From: JBFMGD01 sp040751775
Lineage (GTDB): Bacteria > Bacillota > Dethiobacteria > DTU022
Assembly (NCBI GenBank): GCA_040751775.1
Contig: JBFMGD010000004.1
Coordinates: 42,465 to 106,464, forward strand
Length of the DNA stretch: 64,000 bases
Direction of reading: 5' to 3'
Below are positions 1-8,656 of the stretch, in pieces (position 1 is the first letter of the stretch; the number at the start of each line of letters is the position of its first letter). The notes under the pieces were generated by a model that worked only from the letters and a program-made list of their open reading frames with translations, did not search any database and was not told the origin of the DNA. Both the position numbers and the translations under genes were made by a program.

Positions 1-84
1 ATTCCTAAAAAGTGTGCAGATGTTGTCTATGACGGCATGGGAGCCTATACAGCTTTTCAAAATGCAGTGATAGTGTGGAGGTAA
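1..84 (+). CDS. C-terminal end of an unidentified protein (partial)
   Basis: An open frame enters from the left edge in frame 1 and ends with TAA at 82-84. The visible 27 residues end in the peptide DGMGAYTAFQNAVIVWR. I do not recognise the family from so short a tail. Codon use looks like that of genuine coding sequence, so this is probably the true end of a plus-strand gene that converges on the sigma-54 regulator. About 95 bases of non-coding sequence follow before the hairpin at 180-241. Confidence 0.5.
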   Translation: MPKKCADVVYDGMGAYTAFQNAVIVWR

Positions 85-179
85 AACGAAATAGCCACGC
101 TATCGGCTCGCAATGACAAACTGGCTTTCGAGATTCCAAGAAACTACGCCATAATATTAGAAGGTGACAGACAACCGTC

Positions 180-241
180 CTGCCGCCTCCTGATGCATTT
201 TTACATCAATCTTGATGCAATTCGCCATCAGGAGGCGGCAG
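180..241. terminator. Long stem-loop between convergent genes
   Basis: The arms CTGCCGCCTCCTGATG (180-195) and CATCAGGAGGCGGCAG (226-241) are exact complements of 16 bases around a 30-base loop. The loop itself contains a small inverted repeat, CATCAA-TC-TTGATG. The right arm overlaps the last codons of the minus-strand regulator, so the structure serves both converging genes. There is no long T tract on either side, so intrinsic termination is likely but not certain. Confidence 0.55.
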
Positions 242-1987
242 ATGGTACTTCTGCAGTTTGCGCACAACGGTGGATTGGTCGATTTCCAGCAGGGCGGCGA
301 TTTCATACGTGGTGCGGCAGCGGCTTATGGCCTGGCGGAGCAGCTCTTTTTCCACGCATTCCTTCGCCTGCTTGAGAGGCTGCAGGGGTAGGGAGAAGGC
401 GGCGCTTTGACCCGGCGCGGGTGAAGCCGCCGCGCCGCTGATATGGCGCGGCAGGTGTTTTATGGTCACGGTATCGGTGTCGGCTACGATCAACAGTCGC
501 TCCACCAGGTTTTCCAACTCCCGCACGTTGCCGGGCCAGGGATAAGTTTTCAAGACTGTAAAGACAGACCGGTCAAGCTGCTTCTGTTGGTGATACTGCC
601 GGTTAAACTGTTCCAGGAAACGATTAGTCAGCGGTTCAATATCGTCCGGGCGCTCGCGCAAGGGCGGCACCTCCAGCGGGATCACATTCAGGCGAAAATA
701 AAGGTCTTCCCTGAATCCGCCCGCGGCAACCAGCTGCTCCACTTTCCGGTTGGAGGCGGCAATGATGCGCAAGTTGAGCTGTTTCTCTTTGGTGTCGCCA
801 AGCCGGCTGATAATTCCTTCCTGGATTACATGCAACAGCTTTACCTGCAGGTTTAGCGGCAGTTCGGTGATTTCGTCCAGGAAAAGAGTTCCTTCGTCGG
901 CCAGTTCCATCTTACCGATTTTCCCCTCACCGCGCGCCCCGGAAAAAGCGCCGCCGGCATAACCGAACAGTTCGCTTTCGAGCAGGTTTTCCGGAATGGC
1001 GCCACAGTTGACCGTGATAAAGGGCTTCTCCCGCCGCGGGCTCTGCTCGTGAATAAAGCGGGCCACTAGACCCTTTCCCACTCCCGACTCGCCGGTTAAA
1101 AACACCGTTGAACCGGCAGGGGCGACCTTTTGCGCTGTCCGCATCAGTTCAAGCATCGGCGCGCTGGAGGCGACGATTTCACCAACGGTTGCACAGCCCT
1201 GCCTCAGTTCCACCAGTTCTTGGTAATAACGATTCTTCAGCTGCTGCGCCTCTTCAAGCTGCTGCTTCAACTTGTTTAGCCGGGTGATATCGCGGGTGTT
1301 GACAATAACCCGAAAAACGCTGCCGTCGGAATTGAAAGCCGGTGTTCCCGTGGCTAAAAATTTTCGGCCGCTGCGTTGACTCTGGATCACTGTTTGGGCA
1401 CTTTTCTTTTGCAGCACCAGCCGCGTTACCGAGGGGAAGAATATTTTTTGCTTTTCCAGCTCGCTCACTTTTTTACCGAGCACGTCGGCAACCTTAACGC
1501 CGAAATTGTCTTCGAAAGCGGCATTGGCCCTTAAGATCAGGCCAGCCCCGTCGGCAACCAGAATTTCATCGGAAGAAAAGTTGATAATCGCGTCCAGTTC
1601 ACGCTCGAGCTCTTCATTCTTAATTCCCAGTTTAAACCCCAGGGCAGCGGTGGTAACCGCGCCGCACAGGTTACCGGCAGCGTCGGCCACCGGCAGAGCG
1701 CCGCAACGCCGCAGCTCTTTCCAGAAATCCAACCATGGAGTATCCGGTTTCAACGGGGCCGGCTCTGCCTGGACCAGATCGCCGGCGGTAAGTTGATCCA
1801 GGAGCCGGCCGCCGGTTAAAGCGCGCAGTGCGGATGAGAGGGTAATAATCCCGGTAATGTGCCTACCCTCCGCCAACGCCGCCAGACCGTCTTTTGAGCA
1901 GAGTAAAACAGAGAGCACGGAGGCGGCTTGATCCCGCAGTTGAACCGGTGCGGGTAAATTGAGCATCACATCTTGAGCGGTGAGCAT
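206..1987 (-). CDS. Sigma-54-dependent transcriptional activator (CBS-PAS-AAA+-HTH)
   Basis: Predicted enhancer-binding activator of RNA polymerase with sigma-54, 593 aa. An N-terminal CBS-pair-like region (about 1-125) is followed by a PAS sensor (about 130-240), a short coiled linker, the AAA+ domain (Walker A GESGVGKG near 297, Walker B LFLDEI near 370) and a Fis-type helix-turn-helix at the end (about 555-585, TTYEIAALLEIDQSTVVRKL). The sigma-54 contact loop reads GAFSGA near 345 instead of the usual GAFTGA, a conservative Thr-to-Ser change. The start has AAAGGAG seven bases upstream. Regulators of this layout often control catabolic or amino-acid genes in Clostridia. No -24/-12 promoter was found close by, so its target is not evident here. 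Confidence 0.9.
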   Translation of the reverse strand: MLTAQDVMLNLPAPVQLRDQAASVLSVLLCSKDGLAALAEGRHITGIITLSSALRALTGGRLLDQLTAGDLVQAEPAPLKPDTPWLDFWKELRRCGALPVADAAGNLCGAVTTAALGFKLGIKNEELERELDAIINFSSDEILVADGAGLILRANAAFEDNFGVKVADVLGKKVSELEKQKIFFPSVTRLVLQKKSAQTVIQSQRSGRKFLATGTPAFNSDGSVFRVIVNTRDITRLNKLKQQLEEAQQLKNRYYQELVELRQGCATVGEIVASSAPMLELMRTAQKVAPAGSTVFLTGESGVGKGLVARFIHEQSPRREKPFITVNCGAIPENLLESELFGYAGGAFSGARGEGKIGKMELADEGTLFLDEITELPLNLQVKLLHVIQEGIISRLGDTKEKQLNLRIIAASNRKVEQLVAAGGFREDLYFRLNVIPLEVPPLRERPDDIEPLTNRFLEQFNRQYHQQKQLDRSVFTVLKTYPWPGNVRELENLVERLLIVADTDTVTIKHLPRHISGAAASPAPGQSAAFSLPLQPLKQAKECVEKELLRQAISRCRTTYEIAALLEIDQSTVVRKLQKYHLPPPDGELHQD

Positions 1988-2322
1988 CCGGTTACTCCTT
2001 TAGATTGATCGGAAAAATAGTTGCATCACAATAACCGTATTCTACGCGGGCGAGCACGCATAAGCCCCTGCAGCGGGGCAGCGGGCGGCTTTCAGCTGTA
2101 TAGTTAAGGGATTAATTCTTAAAGCAGCATCAGAAACCCTTTTTTAGATCCGGCCGAGTATTTTGATTTCTGAACTGCTGGGTGGAGATTGAAGGCAACG
2201 GGGTAATGCGTTTGCCAAAAAAGGTAACTGTAATGAAAAAAAAACGGTACTGTAATATTCCTGTAATCTAAGGGTTTTATAATTAACTCGAGTTGACCCC
2301 CTCTTTTAAAATATACATCTTA

Positions 2323-2345
2323 GGCGCAGCCGCCAAAGCTGCGCC
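2323..2345 (-). terminator. Hairpin after the DUF554 gene; the gap 1988-2356 otherwise has no gene
   Basis: The arms GGCGCAGC (2323-2330) and GCTGCGCC (2338-2345) form an 8-bp stem eleven bases after the stop of the DUF554 gene. The T run (2347-2353) lies on the plus-strand side, so as a minus-strand terminator it is weak. The remainder of the 1988-2356 gap carries the leader of the sigma-54 regulator and a small GCCCC/GGGGC hairpin near 2073. I see no further gene in it. Confidence 0.45.
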
Positions 2346-2356
2346 ACTTTTTTTAC

Positions 2357-3052
2357 TCATCCCAACCAGTAAACCAGGGCGGCGCTGAAGAGAAAAGCCG
2401 GCAGCAGGTTGCCCACTTTTATGGTTTTTAACTGCAGCAGGCTTAAGCTGATCGCCACGATTAAAATGCCTCCCACCGCCGAAATCTCGATGATCACCGC
2501 CTCCGTCAGGATAACGCTCGTCCAACGGGCCATCAGCGCAATGGCTCCCTGGTAGAGCACTACCGGGAGAGCGGCAAATGCGACCCCCACCCCCATGGTG
2601 GAGGCAAAAACAACAGCGGAAACCCCGTCCAAGGCAGCCTTGGCGTAGAGGATCTGGTGAGAGCCGAGCAGGCCGCTTTCCAGGGCGCCGGTGATGGCCA
2701 TGGCGCCGACCACGTAGATCATGGTTGCGTAGACAAAAGAGCGGGCGATGCTGGATTGATTCCGGCCTACATTTCTTTCCAGCCACCCGCCTACAGTCAG
2801 CAGTCTCTCCTCTAATTTTAAGAGTTCCCCGGTTATGCCGCCTAAAACCAGGCTGAAGATCAGCAGCAGAACCTGCTGGCTCTGCAGCGCCATCTGCAGG
2901 CCGATCAACAGCACCGCCAGGCCGATACCTTGCATCGTAATCTCACTTAAACGCTTGGGAATGATCTTTCCCAGGGCAACGCCGACTAGCGCCCCGGCGA
3001 TAATAGCCGCCCCGTTGACGATCGTTCCCTGCAGCACACTGAAAAACAGCAA
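2357..3052 (-). CDS. DUF554 family integral membrane protein
   Basis: 231-aa polytopic membrane protein of the DUF554 family (YdfK/YqgA type), function unknown. The family's typical opening, LQGTIVNGAAIIAGALVG, follows directly after the start, and the rest is a run of hydrophobic segments ending in SAALVYWLG. I chose the TTG at 3052 because GGGGAGG lies six bases before it and it puts the family motif at residue 5. The longer frame from 3106 has no ribosome site. The gene stands alone, divergent from birA. Confidence 0.8.
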   Translation of the reverse strand: MLFFSVLQGTIVNGAAIIAGALVGVALGKIIPKRLSEITMQGIGLAVLLIGLQMALQSQQVLLLIFSLVLGGITGELLKLEERLLTVGGWLERNVGRNQSSIARSFVYATMIYVVGAMAITGALESGLLGSHQILYAKAALDGVSAVVFASTMGVGVAFAALPVVLYQGAIALMARWTSVILTEAVIIEISAVGGILIVAISLSLLQLKTIKVGNLLPAFLFSAALVYWLG

Positions 3053-3157
3053 ACCGCTCCTCCCCTTTCTAGTTAACCGAAAGCGTAAAAATAAAACGGT
3101 TGACAACAGTCAGCGATTATCCTAATATTTTAGCAAAGTATAGAACCGAGTGATAGT

Positions 3158-3940
3158 ATGAAAATAACCGGCGAAACAAACCAACTCAATGCAGCAAAAC
3201 TGGCTGGAGCGGGAGTGGTCTATTACCGGGCTCTCGTTTCGACCAATACCACCGCCAGGCGGCTGGCGGAAAAAGGAGCGGCCAACGGTACCGCCGTGGC
3301 CGCTGAAGAACAACGCCGGGGCCGCGGCCGGCACGGCCGCGCGTGGGCCTCCGCGCCAGGCAAAGGCCTTTACTTTTCCCTGATCCTGAGGCCGCGGGTG
3401 CTCAAAGCCGCGGCGGCCGCACCGGTTACCCTGGCAGCAGGCGCCTCCCTGGCCACTACACTCCGACAGGAAACCGGCTTGCCGGTAAAAATAAAGTGGC
3501 CCAACGACCTGCTTTTATATGGGAGAAAGATCGGCGGCATCCTGTCCGAGCTGAAAAACGGGCCGGAATCGGTCGATTACCTGGTGATCGGTGTGGGTCT
3601 GAATATTAACCACGACACGGCTGATTTTACCCCGGAGCTGCGGGCCAAGGCCTCTTCACTTAAGGCGGCAAGCGGCCGCTCTTTTGAACGGACCGCCCTC
3701 TTACTGGCCTCCTTAGACAAATTGCGGGAAGACTGCCGGCTTTTTTTTGAGGCCGGATTCGCCCCTTTCCGGCAGCTCTGGCTTGATCTGAACGAAACCC
3801 TGGGCAAGAGCGTGACCGTCACCTCCTGGAGCGGTGAAACGATCCGCGGCCGGGCGCTGGATCTGGATCAGAACGGCGCGCTGCTGATCGAAGAGCACCC
3901 CGGAGCGGTGCGAGAGGTCTGCTTTGGAGAAGTCCAATAA
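3158..3940 (+). CDS. birA: Biotin--[acetyl-CoA-carboxylase] ligase without DNA-binding domain
   Basis: Activates biotin to biotinyl-AMP and attaches it to the lysine of biotin carboxyl carrier proteins. The protein has 260 aa. The adenylate-binding motif GRGRHGRAW lies near 51-59 and KWPNDLL near 111-117, followed by GGILSELK and a C-terminal SH3-like cap. There is no N-terminal helix-turn-helix: the ligase core begins within about 20 residues, so this is a monofunctional ligase that cannot act as the biotin repressor. bioY follows 17 bases downstream and is presumably co-transcribed, pairing biotin uptake with use. Confidence 0.93.
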   Translation: MKITGETNQLNAAKLAGAGVVYYRALVSTNTTARRLAEKGAANGTAVAAEEQRRGRGRHGRAWASAPGKGLYFSLILRPRVLKAAAAAPVTLAAGASLATTLRQETGLPVKIKWPNDLLLYGRKIGGILSELKNGPESVDYLVIGVGLNINHDTADFTPELRAKASSLKAASGRSFERTALLLASLDKLREDCRLFFEAGFAPFRQLWLDLNETLGKSVTVTSWSGETIRGRALDLDQNGALLIEEHPGAVREVCFGEVQ

Positions 3941-3957
3941 TTAAGGAGGCAAATCAG

Positions 3958-4518
3958 ATGGCTTTACGGCGCCTGGCCATAATCGCACTTTTCACCGCTT
4001 TGATCGCTATCCTGGCGCAGCTGGCCATACCGCTGCCCTTCAGTCCCGTGCCGGTAACAGGGCAGCTGGTCGGAGTGCTGCTGGCGGGCATACTGCTGGG
4101 CCGCCGCGACGGGCTACTGGCCGTTTCGGCCTACCTTTTGCTCGGCGCCGCCGGCGCGCCGGTTTTTGCCCTGGGCCGCGGTGGCCTCTTTACCCTATTG
4201 GGCCCAACCGGCGGCTACCTGTGGGGTTTTCTGCCTGCCGTTTATTTTACTGGCAGAATTCAAGAAGGAGAAAACGTGCCTGGCTTGCTGCGCACCGGCG
4301 CAGCGGTAGCCTTGGGGCTGGGCTGGATCTACCTCTGCGGAGCCGCGCAGCTCAGCCTGGTCATGGGCTTCAGCGCCAGGCAGGCGCTTCTGGCCGGCGT
4401 GGTGCCTTTTATCCCGGTGGATCTGCTCAAGGCCGGCTTGGCGGCATCACTGGGGGCAAAAATTAAAAAGAGCCTGCGCTCCAGCGGGCTGCATAGAGAG
4501 GTGAGAAGTGAGAGGTGA
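3958..4518 (+). CDS. bioY: Biotin transporter BioY (ECF substrate-binding component)
   Basis: 186-aa membrane protein with about six hydrophobic segments. The family signature is clear: LAQLAIPLPFSPVPVTGQ early, then GRGGLFTLLGPTGGYLWGF in the middle and a C-terminal helix with FIPVDLLKAGLAA. It binds biotin in the membrane and normally works with shared ECF ATPases and transmembrane subunit. None of those genes is adjacent, so it either uses a common module elsewhere or works alone. A strong AAGGAGG lies before the ATG. It sits in an operon with birA. Confidence 0.93.
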   Translation: MALRRLAIIALFTALIAILAQLAIPLPFSPVPVTGQLVGVLLAGILLGRRDGLLAVSAYLLLGAAGAPVFALGRGGLFTLLGPTGGYLWGFLPAVYFTGRIQEGENVPGLLRTGAAVALGLGWIYLCGAAQLSLVMGFSARQALLAGVVPFIPVDLLKAGLAASLGAKIKKSLRSSGLHREVRSER

Positions 4519-4552
4519 GATCTTTGTAAGAGGCTCCAGGACCGGCTGACTA

Positions 4553-5329
4553 TTAGCCGCACAGTTCCTCCCAGGCGAGCAGGGCCGCTCCCAAAGCGCC
4601 GACTATCTGGGGCTCGGGCGGCACCAGGATCTCTGTGTTCAGTTTATCGGCTAGGGCGCGCACCACAGCGCCGTTTTTGGCGACACCGCCGGTCATAACC
4701 ACCTGCTCTGCCAACCCGACGCGCGCTACCAGGCCGCTGGTGCGGTCGGTAATCGCGTCATGCAGTCCGCGGGCGATCTCTTCGCGCGCCAACCCTCCCG
4801 CAATCAAAGATACTACCTCGGATTCGGCAAACACGGTGCACATGCTGCTGATCGGCACCGAGCGGGCGGCGCTCTCGCTTAAAGCCGCCAGCCCGGGCAG
4901 ATCCACTTCCAGCGCCTGGGCCATCACTTCCAGAAAGCGCCCTGTGCCGGCAGAACACTTATCATTCATCGCGAAATCAAGCACTTTGCCGTGTTCGTTG
5001 AGGCGAATCGCCTTGCTGTCCTGTCCGCCGATATCGATCACGGTGCGTACCGCCGGGAATAAATAGAAAGCGCCGCGCCCGTGGCAGGTAATCTCGGTAA
5101 TCCGCTTCTGCGCAAACGGGATGCTGATCCGGCCGTAACCGGTCGCGACGATATATTCCAGATCCGCGCGGCCAAGCTCAGCGGCGCGCAGTGCCTCCTG
5201 CAGCGCTTTTTCGGCGGCAAGTTTACTGTTTGCTCCTGTGGGTAAAATAACATAACCGAGCACACGTTCCTGATCCAGGATTACCACTTCAGCGGAGAGA
5301 GAACCGACATCAATACCGGCCACGGGCAT
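4553..5329 (-). CDS. Acyl-CoA dehydratase activase (HgdC/BadF-type ATPase), orphan
   Basis: 258-aa ATPase of the BadF/BadG/BcrA/HgdC family. Members use ATP hydrolysis and a [4Fe-4S] cluster at the dimer interface to push an electron into 2-hydroxyacyl-CoA dehydratases or benzoyl-CoA reductases. Seen here: the phosphate-binding start AGIDVGSLSAE, GGQDSKAI (101-108), KCSAGTGRFLE with cluster Cys125, SSMCTVFAESEV with Cys164, and MTGGVAKN near 219. Both cluster cysteines are present, so it looks functional. No dehydratase or reductase alpha/beta subunit genes are next to it, so its partner is unknown. Some family members stand alone. Confidence 0.88.
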   Translation of the reverse strand: MPVAGIDVGSLSAEVVILDQERVLGYVILPTGANSKLAAEKALQEALRAAELGRADLEYIVATGYGRISIPFAQKRITEITCHGRGAFYLFPAVRTVIDIGGQDSKAIRLNEHGKVLDFAMNDKCSAGTGRFLEVMAQALEVDLPGLAALSESAARSVPISSMCTVFAESEVVSLIAGGLAREEIARGLHDAITDRTSGLVARVGLAEQVVMTGGVAKNGAVVRALADKLNTEILVPPEPQIVGALGAALLAWEELCG

Positions 5330-5352
5330 AACTGTTACAGTCCTTTCAAATA

Positions 5353-5372
5353 AATTGTCTATTCCGACAATT
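5353..5372. promoter_or_regulatory. Inverted repeat upstream of the activase gene
   Basis: AATTGTC-TATTCC-GACAATT gives perfect 7-bp arms with a 6-bp spacer in the 66-base gap between engB and the activase. The geometry fits an operator for a dimeric repressor at the activase promoter. No regulator is known for it, and it could equally be a weak engB terminator. Confidence 0.3.
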
Positions 5373-5395
5373 GCGGAAATTAAAGATACCTGCTT

Positions 5396-5980
5396 TCAAC
5401 GGAGCAGGTTGTTGATCGCTTTCCAGAGCAGGTCCCGTCCGGCCCCGGTCCGGGCGGAAAAAGGAAGCAGGGGGTCTGATTCCGACAGCTCCATTTCAAC
5501 GCGCATCTGCTTCATCCGCTGCAAGAGGGCGCCCCGGGAGAGCTTATCCGCCTTGGTAACTGTGCTAATCGTGACAACCTGGTGAAAGCGCAGCCAGCGT
5601 GTCATCTGCAGGTCGTCCGCAGTCGGTCCTTGGCGGCTGTCGATCAGGTGAATACAACCGCGCAGGCTTTGCCGCTCACCCAGGTAGTCTTCAATTAACG
5701 GCGTCCACCCCTGCTGCATGCTCTTGGAGACCCTGGCATAACCGTAACCCGGCAGGTCAACAAAATAAAAAGCATCATTAATCAGGTAAAAGTAGATGCC
5801 CCTGGTTTTACCGGGAGTGGAGCTTGTCCGGGCCAGGTTTTTCCGGCCGATCAGCACATTGATTAACGAGGATTTACCCACGTTGGAGCGGCCGAGAAAA
5901 GCGATTTCGTCGCGTCCGTCGCTTGGAAAGTCCTTTACATGGTATGCGCCAATCTTTAGCTCAGCCTGTTTTACATGCAC
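5396..5980 (-). CDS. ysxC: Ribosome biogenesis GTP-binding protein EngB (YsxC/YihA)
   Basis: 194-aa GTPase needed for 50S subunit assembly. G motifs are intact: GRSNVGKSS (G1), TPGKTRG (G2 region), DLPGYGYA (G3) and TKADK (G4). The GTG at 5980 is chosen because GGGGGGAG precedes it by a few bases and the resulting protein (VHVKQAELKIG...) matches the normal family length. The longer open frame starting inside lon would add 46 residues foreign to the family. It is the last gene of the lonB-lon-engB set. Confidence 0.92.
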   Translation of the reverse strand: MHVKQAELKIGAYHVKDFPSDGRDEIAFLGRSNVGKSSLINVLIGRKNLARTSSTPGKTRGIYFYLINDAFYFVDLPGYGYARVSKSMQQGWTPLIEDYLGERQSLRGCIHLIDSRQGPTADDLQMTRWLRFHQVVTISTVTKADKLSRGALLQRMKQMRVEMELSESDPLLPFSARTGAGRDLLWKAINNLLR

Positions 5981-6029
5981 GTCTGCTCCCCCCAGCAGTT
6001 CAAAGACATTCCCGCCCAATACTAAGTAA

Positions 6030-6051
6030 GGGGCACGCCATACCGTGCCCC
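6030..6051. repeat. Dispersed palindrome, copy 1 (lon-engB gap)
   Basis: GGGGCACG-CCATAC-CGTGCCCC, 8-bp arms, lies in the 112-base spacer between lon and engB. Closely related palindromes occur at 35391-35410 and 46391-46410, always between genes. It may act as a mobile hairpin or as a transcript-shaping element inside the operon. Confidence 0.5.
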
Positions 6052-6092
6052 GATGGCTCGCACCTACCCGCAGTGAAAGCCCTTTGGTTGCC

Positions 6093-8501
6093 CTAGTGCT
6101 GCATGATGGAATCGTCATTATGCAGAGAGGTGCGAACCTCTCCCCGCTCCAGCAGCGCCCCGGGAACAGCTTCTTCTTTCGGCAAAGGCTTCTTATGTAA
6201 AAGAGCCAACTCTAAAACTTCATCCATATGCTCGACCAGTCTCACTTCAATCTTGCGCCGCACATTCTCGGGGATATCATCTAAATCTTTGCGATTTTCC
6301 AGGGGCATCAACATATACTTGATCCCGGCCCGGTGTGCCGCCAGCATTTTTTCTTTTATCCCGCCAACAGGCAGAACCCGTCCCCGCAAGGTAATTTCAC
6401 CGGTCATGGTGACATCACGGCGCACCGGGGTGCGCGTCAGCGCCGAGGCGAGAGCCGTGGCCATGGTGATGCCTGCCGAAGGGCCGTCTTTGGGGATGGC
6501 CCCTTCCGGCACGTGGATGTGGATATCGTAGTTTTCATAAAAATCTTCCGCCAACCCCAGCGTGTCGGCGCGGGAGCGGATATAGCTCAAGGCGGCCTGC
6601 GCTGATTCCTGCATCACTTCGCCCAGCTTACCGGTGAGGATCATTTTGCCTTTACCCTTCATCAGGGTAATCTCAATCGAAAGAAGGTCCCCGCCGGCTT
6701 CCGTCCAGGCCAACCCTGTGGCCACGCCCACCTGGTCCTCTTTTTCCGCCGCGCCGTAGCGATAGCGCGGGATCCCCAGGTATTTATGCAGGTTCTGGCG
6801 GGAGAGGCGGATCCGGATTTCACGGTCCTTGACCACTTCCCGGGCCGCCTTGCGGCAAATTGCCGCCAGGCTGCGCTCCAGGCTGCGCACTCCCGCTTCC
6901 CGGGTGTATTCACGGATGATCCGGCGCACGGTGCCTTCGGATATTTCGAGGTTTTTCGGCGCCAGCCCGTGCTCTTCAATCTGTTTCGGCTGCAAATGCC
7001 GCCGGGCAATCTCCACCTTGTCTTCTTCCGTGTACCCGGGAATATGGATAATCTCCATCCGGTCCAGCAGCGGCTGCGGGATACTGAAGGAGGCGTTGGC
7101 GGTGGTAACAAACATAACCTGGGAGAGGTCGAAAGGCAGCTCCAGGTAGTGATCGCTGAAAGCATGGTTCTGTTCCGGATCCAGCACTTCCAGGAGCGCC
7201 GACGAAGGATCGCCGCGAAAATCGGTGGACATCTTGTCGATTTCGTCCATCAGAAATACCGGGTTGTTCGACTTGGCCTGGCGCATGCCCTGGATGATCC
7301 GGCCGGGCAGCGCGCCCACATAAGTGCGGCGGTGGCCGCGTATTTCCGCTTCGTCGCGCACGCCGCCCAAAGAGATTCGCACAAAGTTACGCTCCAGGGC
7401 GCGGGCGATCGATTTGGCCAGCGAGGTCTTGCCGACACCGGGCGGGCCGATCAGGCAGAGAATCGGGCCTTTCAGCTTTTTCGCCAGCTGCCGTACCGCC
7501 AGGTATTCGATAATCCGCTCCTTTACTTTTTGCAAGCCGTAGTGATCTTCGTCCAGGATCTGCTCCGCCCGGTCCAGGTCCAGGCGATCAATCGTGCTCT
7601 CAGACCAGGGTAAATCTAAAACCCAGTCCAGGTAGGTACGGATAACGATCCCTTCAGCCGCGGCCGGCGGCATCTTATCCAGGCGATCCACTTCCTTAAG
7701 TGCTTTCGCTTCCACATCGGAAGGCAGTTTCGCTTCGGCAATCTTGCCGCGGTATTCCTCTACCTCGGCCAACCGCTCATCTTTATCGCCCAGCTCTTTC
7801 TGTATTGCTTTCATCTGCTCCCGCAGGTAATACTCTTTTTGGGTTTTCTCCATCTGCTTGCGTACCCGCAGATTAATCTTACGTTCGATTTCGAGAATTT
7901 CCATCTCATGGCTTAAGAGCTCACTGATCTTTTCCATACGGGCTTTGGCGGTAACCGCTTCCAGCACATCCTGCTTCTGATTGACCTTCAGCGTGAGATG
8001 GGAAGCAATCACATCAGCCAAGCGCCCCGGCTCTTCCAATCCGGATACCGTGGCCAGAGTTTCCGGCGCAATCTTCCGACTAACCTTGATATACTGTTCA
8101 AACTGGTAGAGGAGGCTGCGCATGAGCGCCTCTACCTCCGGTGTGCGCGACTCATCTTCCTTAATGATAATCGATTCCACCTCGAAGTAAGGTTCAACAG
8201 CGGTAAACCGGGTAATCCGGGCGCGGCTTAAGCCCTCGACCAGGACCCGGATTGTTCCTCCGGGCAGTTTAATCATCTGTTTTATCTCCGCCACCGTGCC
8301 GATCGTGTAAAGATCCTCTTCCACGGGCTCATCTTCGCGGGCATCCTTTTGCGCGACCAACAGGATCCGGTTGTCGCCAACCATAGCCCGGTCCAGGGCG
8401 GTGACGGAACGCTCCCGGCCTACATCCAGGTGCAAAACCATATTCGGGAAGACCAGGACTCCTCTTAAAGGCAGCAGTGCCAGTTTATGCCTCTGTTTCA
8501 T
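6093..8501 (-). CDS. lon: ATP-dependent protease Lon (LonA)
   Basis: Cytosolic homo-hexameric AAA+ serine protease that removes misfolded and regulatory proteins. The N-terminal substrate-binding domain begins LALLPLRGVLVFPNM, followed by a long coiled coil (about 200-320), the ATPase with GPPGVGKTSLAKS and MDEIDK, and the protease domain with PKDGPSAG (catalytic Ser near 675) and the GIKEK lysine. The ATG at 8501 gives 802 aa, normal for the family. The open frame extends 38 codons further up but that extra piece is not Lon-like. GGAGG lies 14 bases before the ATG, rather far. Gene order lonB-lon-engB is conserved in Firmicutes. Confidence 0.96.
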   Translation of the reverse strand: MKQRHKLALLPLRGVLVFPNMVLHLDVGRERSVTALDRAMVGDNRILLVAQKDAREDEPVEEDLYTIGTVAEIKQMIKLPGGTIRVLVEGLSRARITRFTAVEPYFEVESIIIKEDESRTPEVEALMRSLLYQFEQYIKVSRKIAPETLATVSGLEEPGRLADVIASHLTLKVNQKQDVLEAVTAKARMEKISELLSHEMEILEIERKINLRVRKQMEKTQKEYYLREQMKAIQKELGDKDERLAEVEEYRGKIAEAKLPSDVEAKALKEVDRLDKMPPAAAEGIVIRTYLDWVLDLPWSESTIDRLDLDRAEQILDEDHYGLQKVKERIIEYLAVRQLAKKLKGPILCLIGPPGVGKTSLAKSIARALERNFVRISLGGVRDEAEIRGHRRTYVGALPGRIIQGMRQAKSNNPVFLMDEIDKMSTDFRGDPSSALLEVLDPEQNHAFSDHYLELPFDLSQVMFVTTANASFSIPQPLLDRMEIIHIPGYTEEDKVEIARRHLQPKQIEEHGLAPKNLEISEGTVRRIIREYTREAGVRSLERSLAAICRKAAREVVKDREIRIRLSRQNLHKYLGIPRYRYGAAEKEDQVGVATGLAWTEAGGDLLSIEITLMKGKGKMILTGKLGEVMQESAQAALSYIRSRADTLGLAEDFYENYDIHIHVPEGAIPKDGPSAGITMATALASALTRTPVRRDVTMTGEITLRGRVLPVGGIKEKMLAAHRAGIKYMLMPLENRKDLDDIPENVRRKIEVRLVEHMDEVLELALLHKKPLPKEEAVPGALLERGEVRTSLHNDDSIMQH

Positions 8502-8656
8502 CTTCGCTTTCGTCACCTCCTTAAAACATAAAGCGAAAAGCGAGAAGCTGTAAACTATAATTCGCTTCCCGCTCAGTTTTCCCCTTTTTTTTACCCGGCG
8601 CCCCTGCTTCCACAAAACTATATTTATACTATTATCTAGACTTTAAAAGATCGTCC

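Noticed and set aside
6786..7613. Long plus-strand open frame of 275 codons opposite lon
   Set aside because: It is antisense to a strongly conserved Lon ATPase region; its translation shows no family features and no ribosome site.
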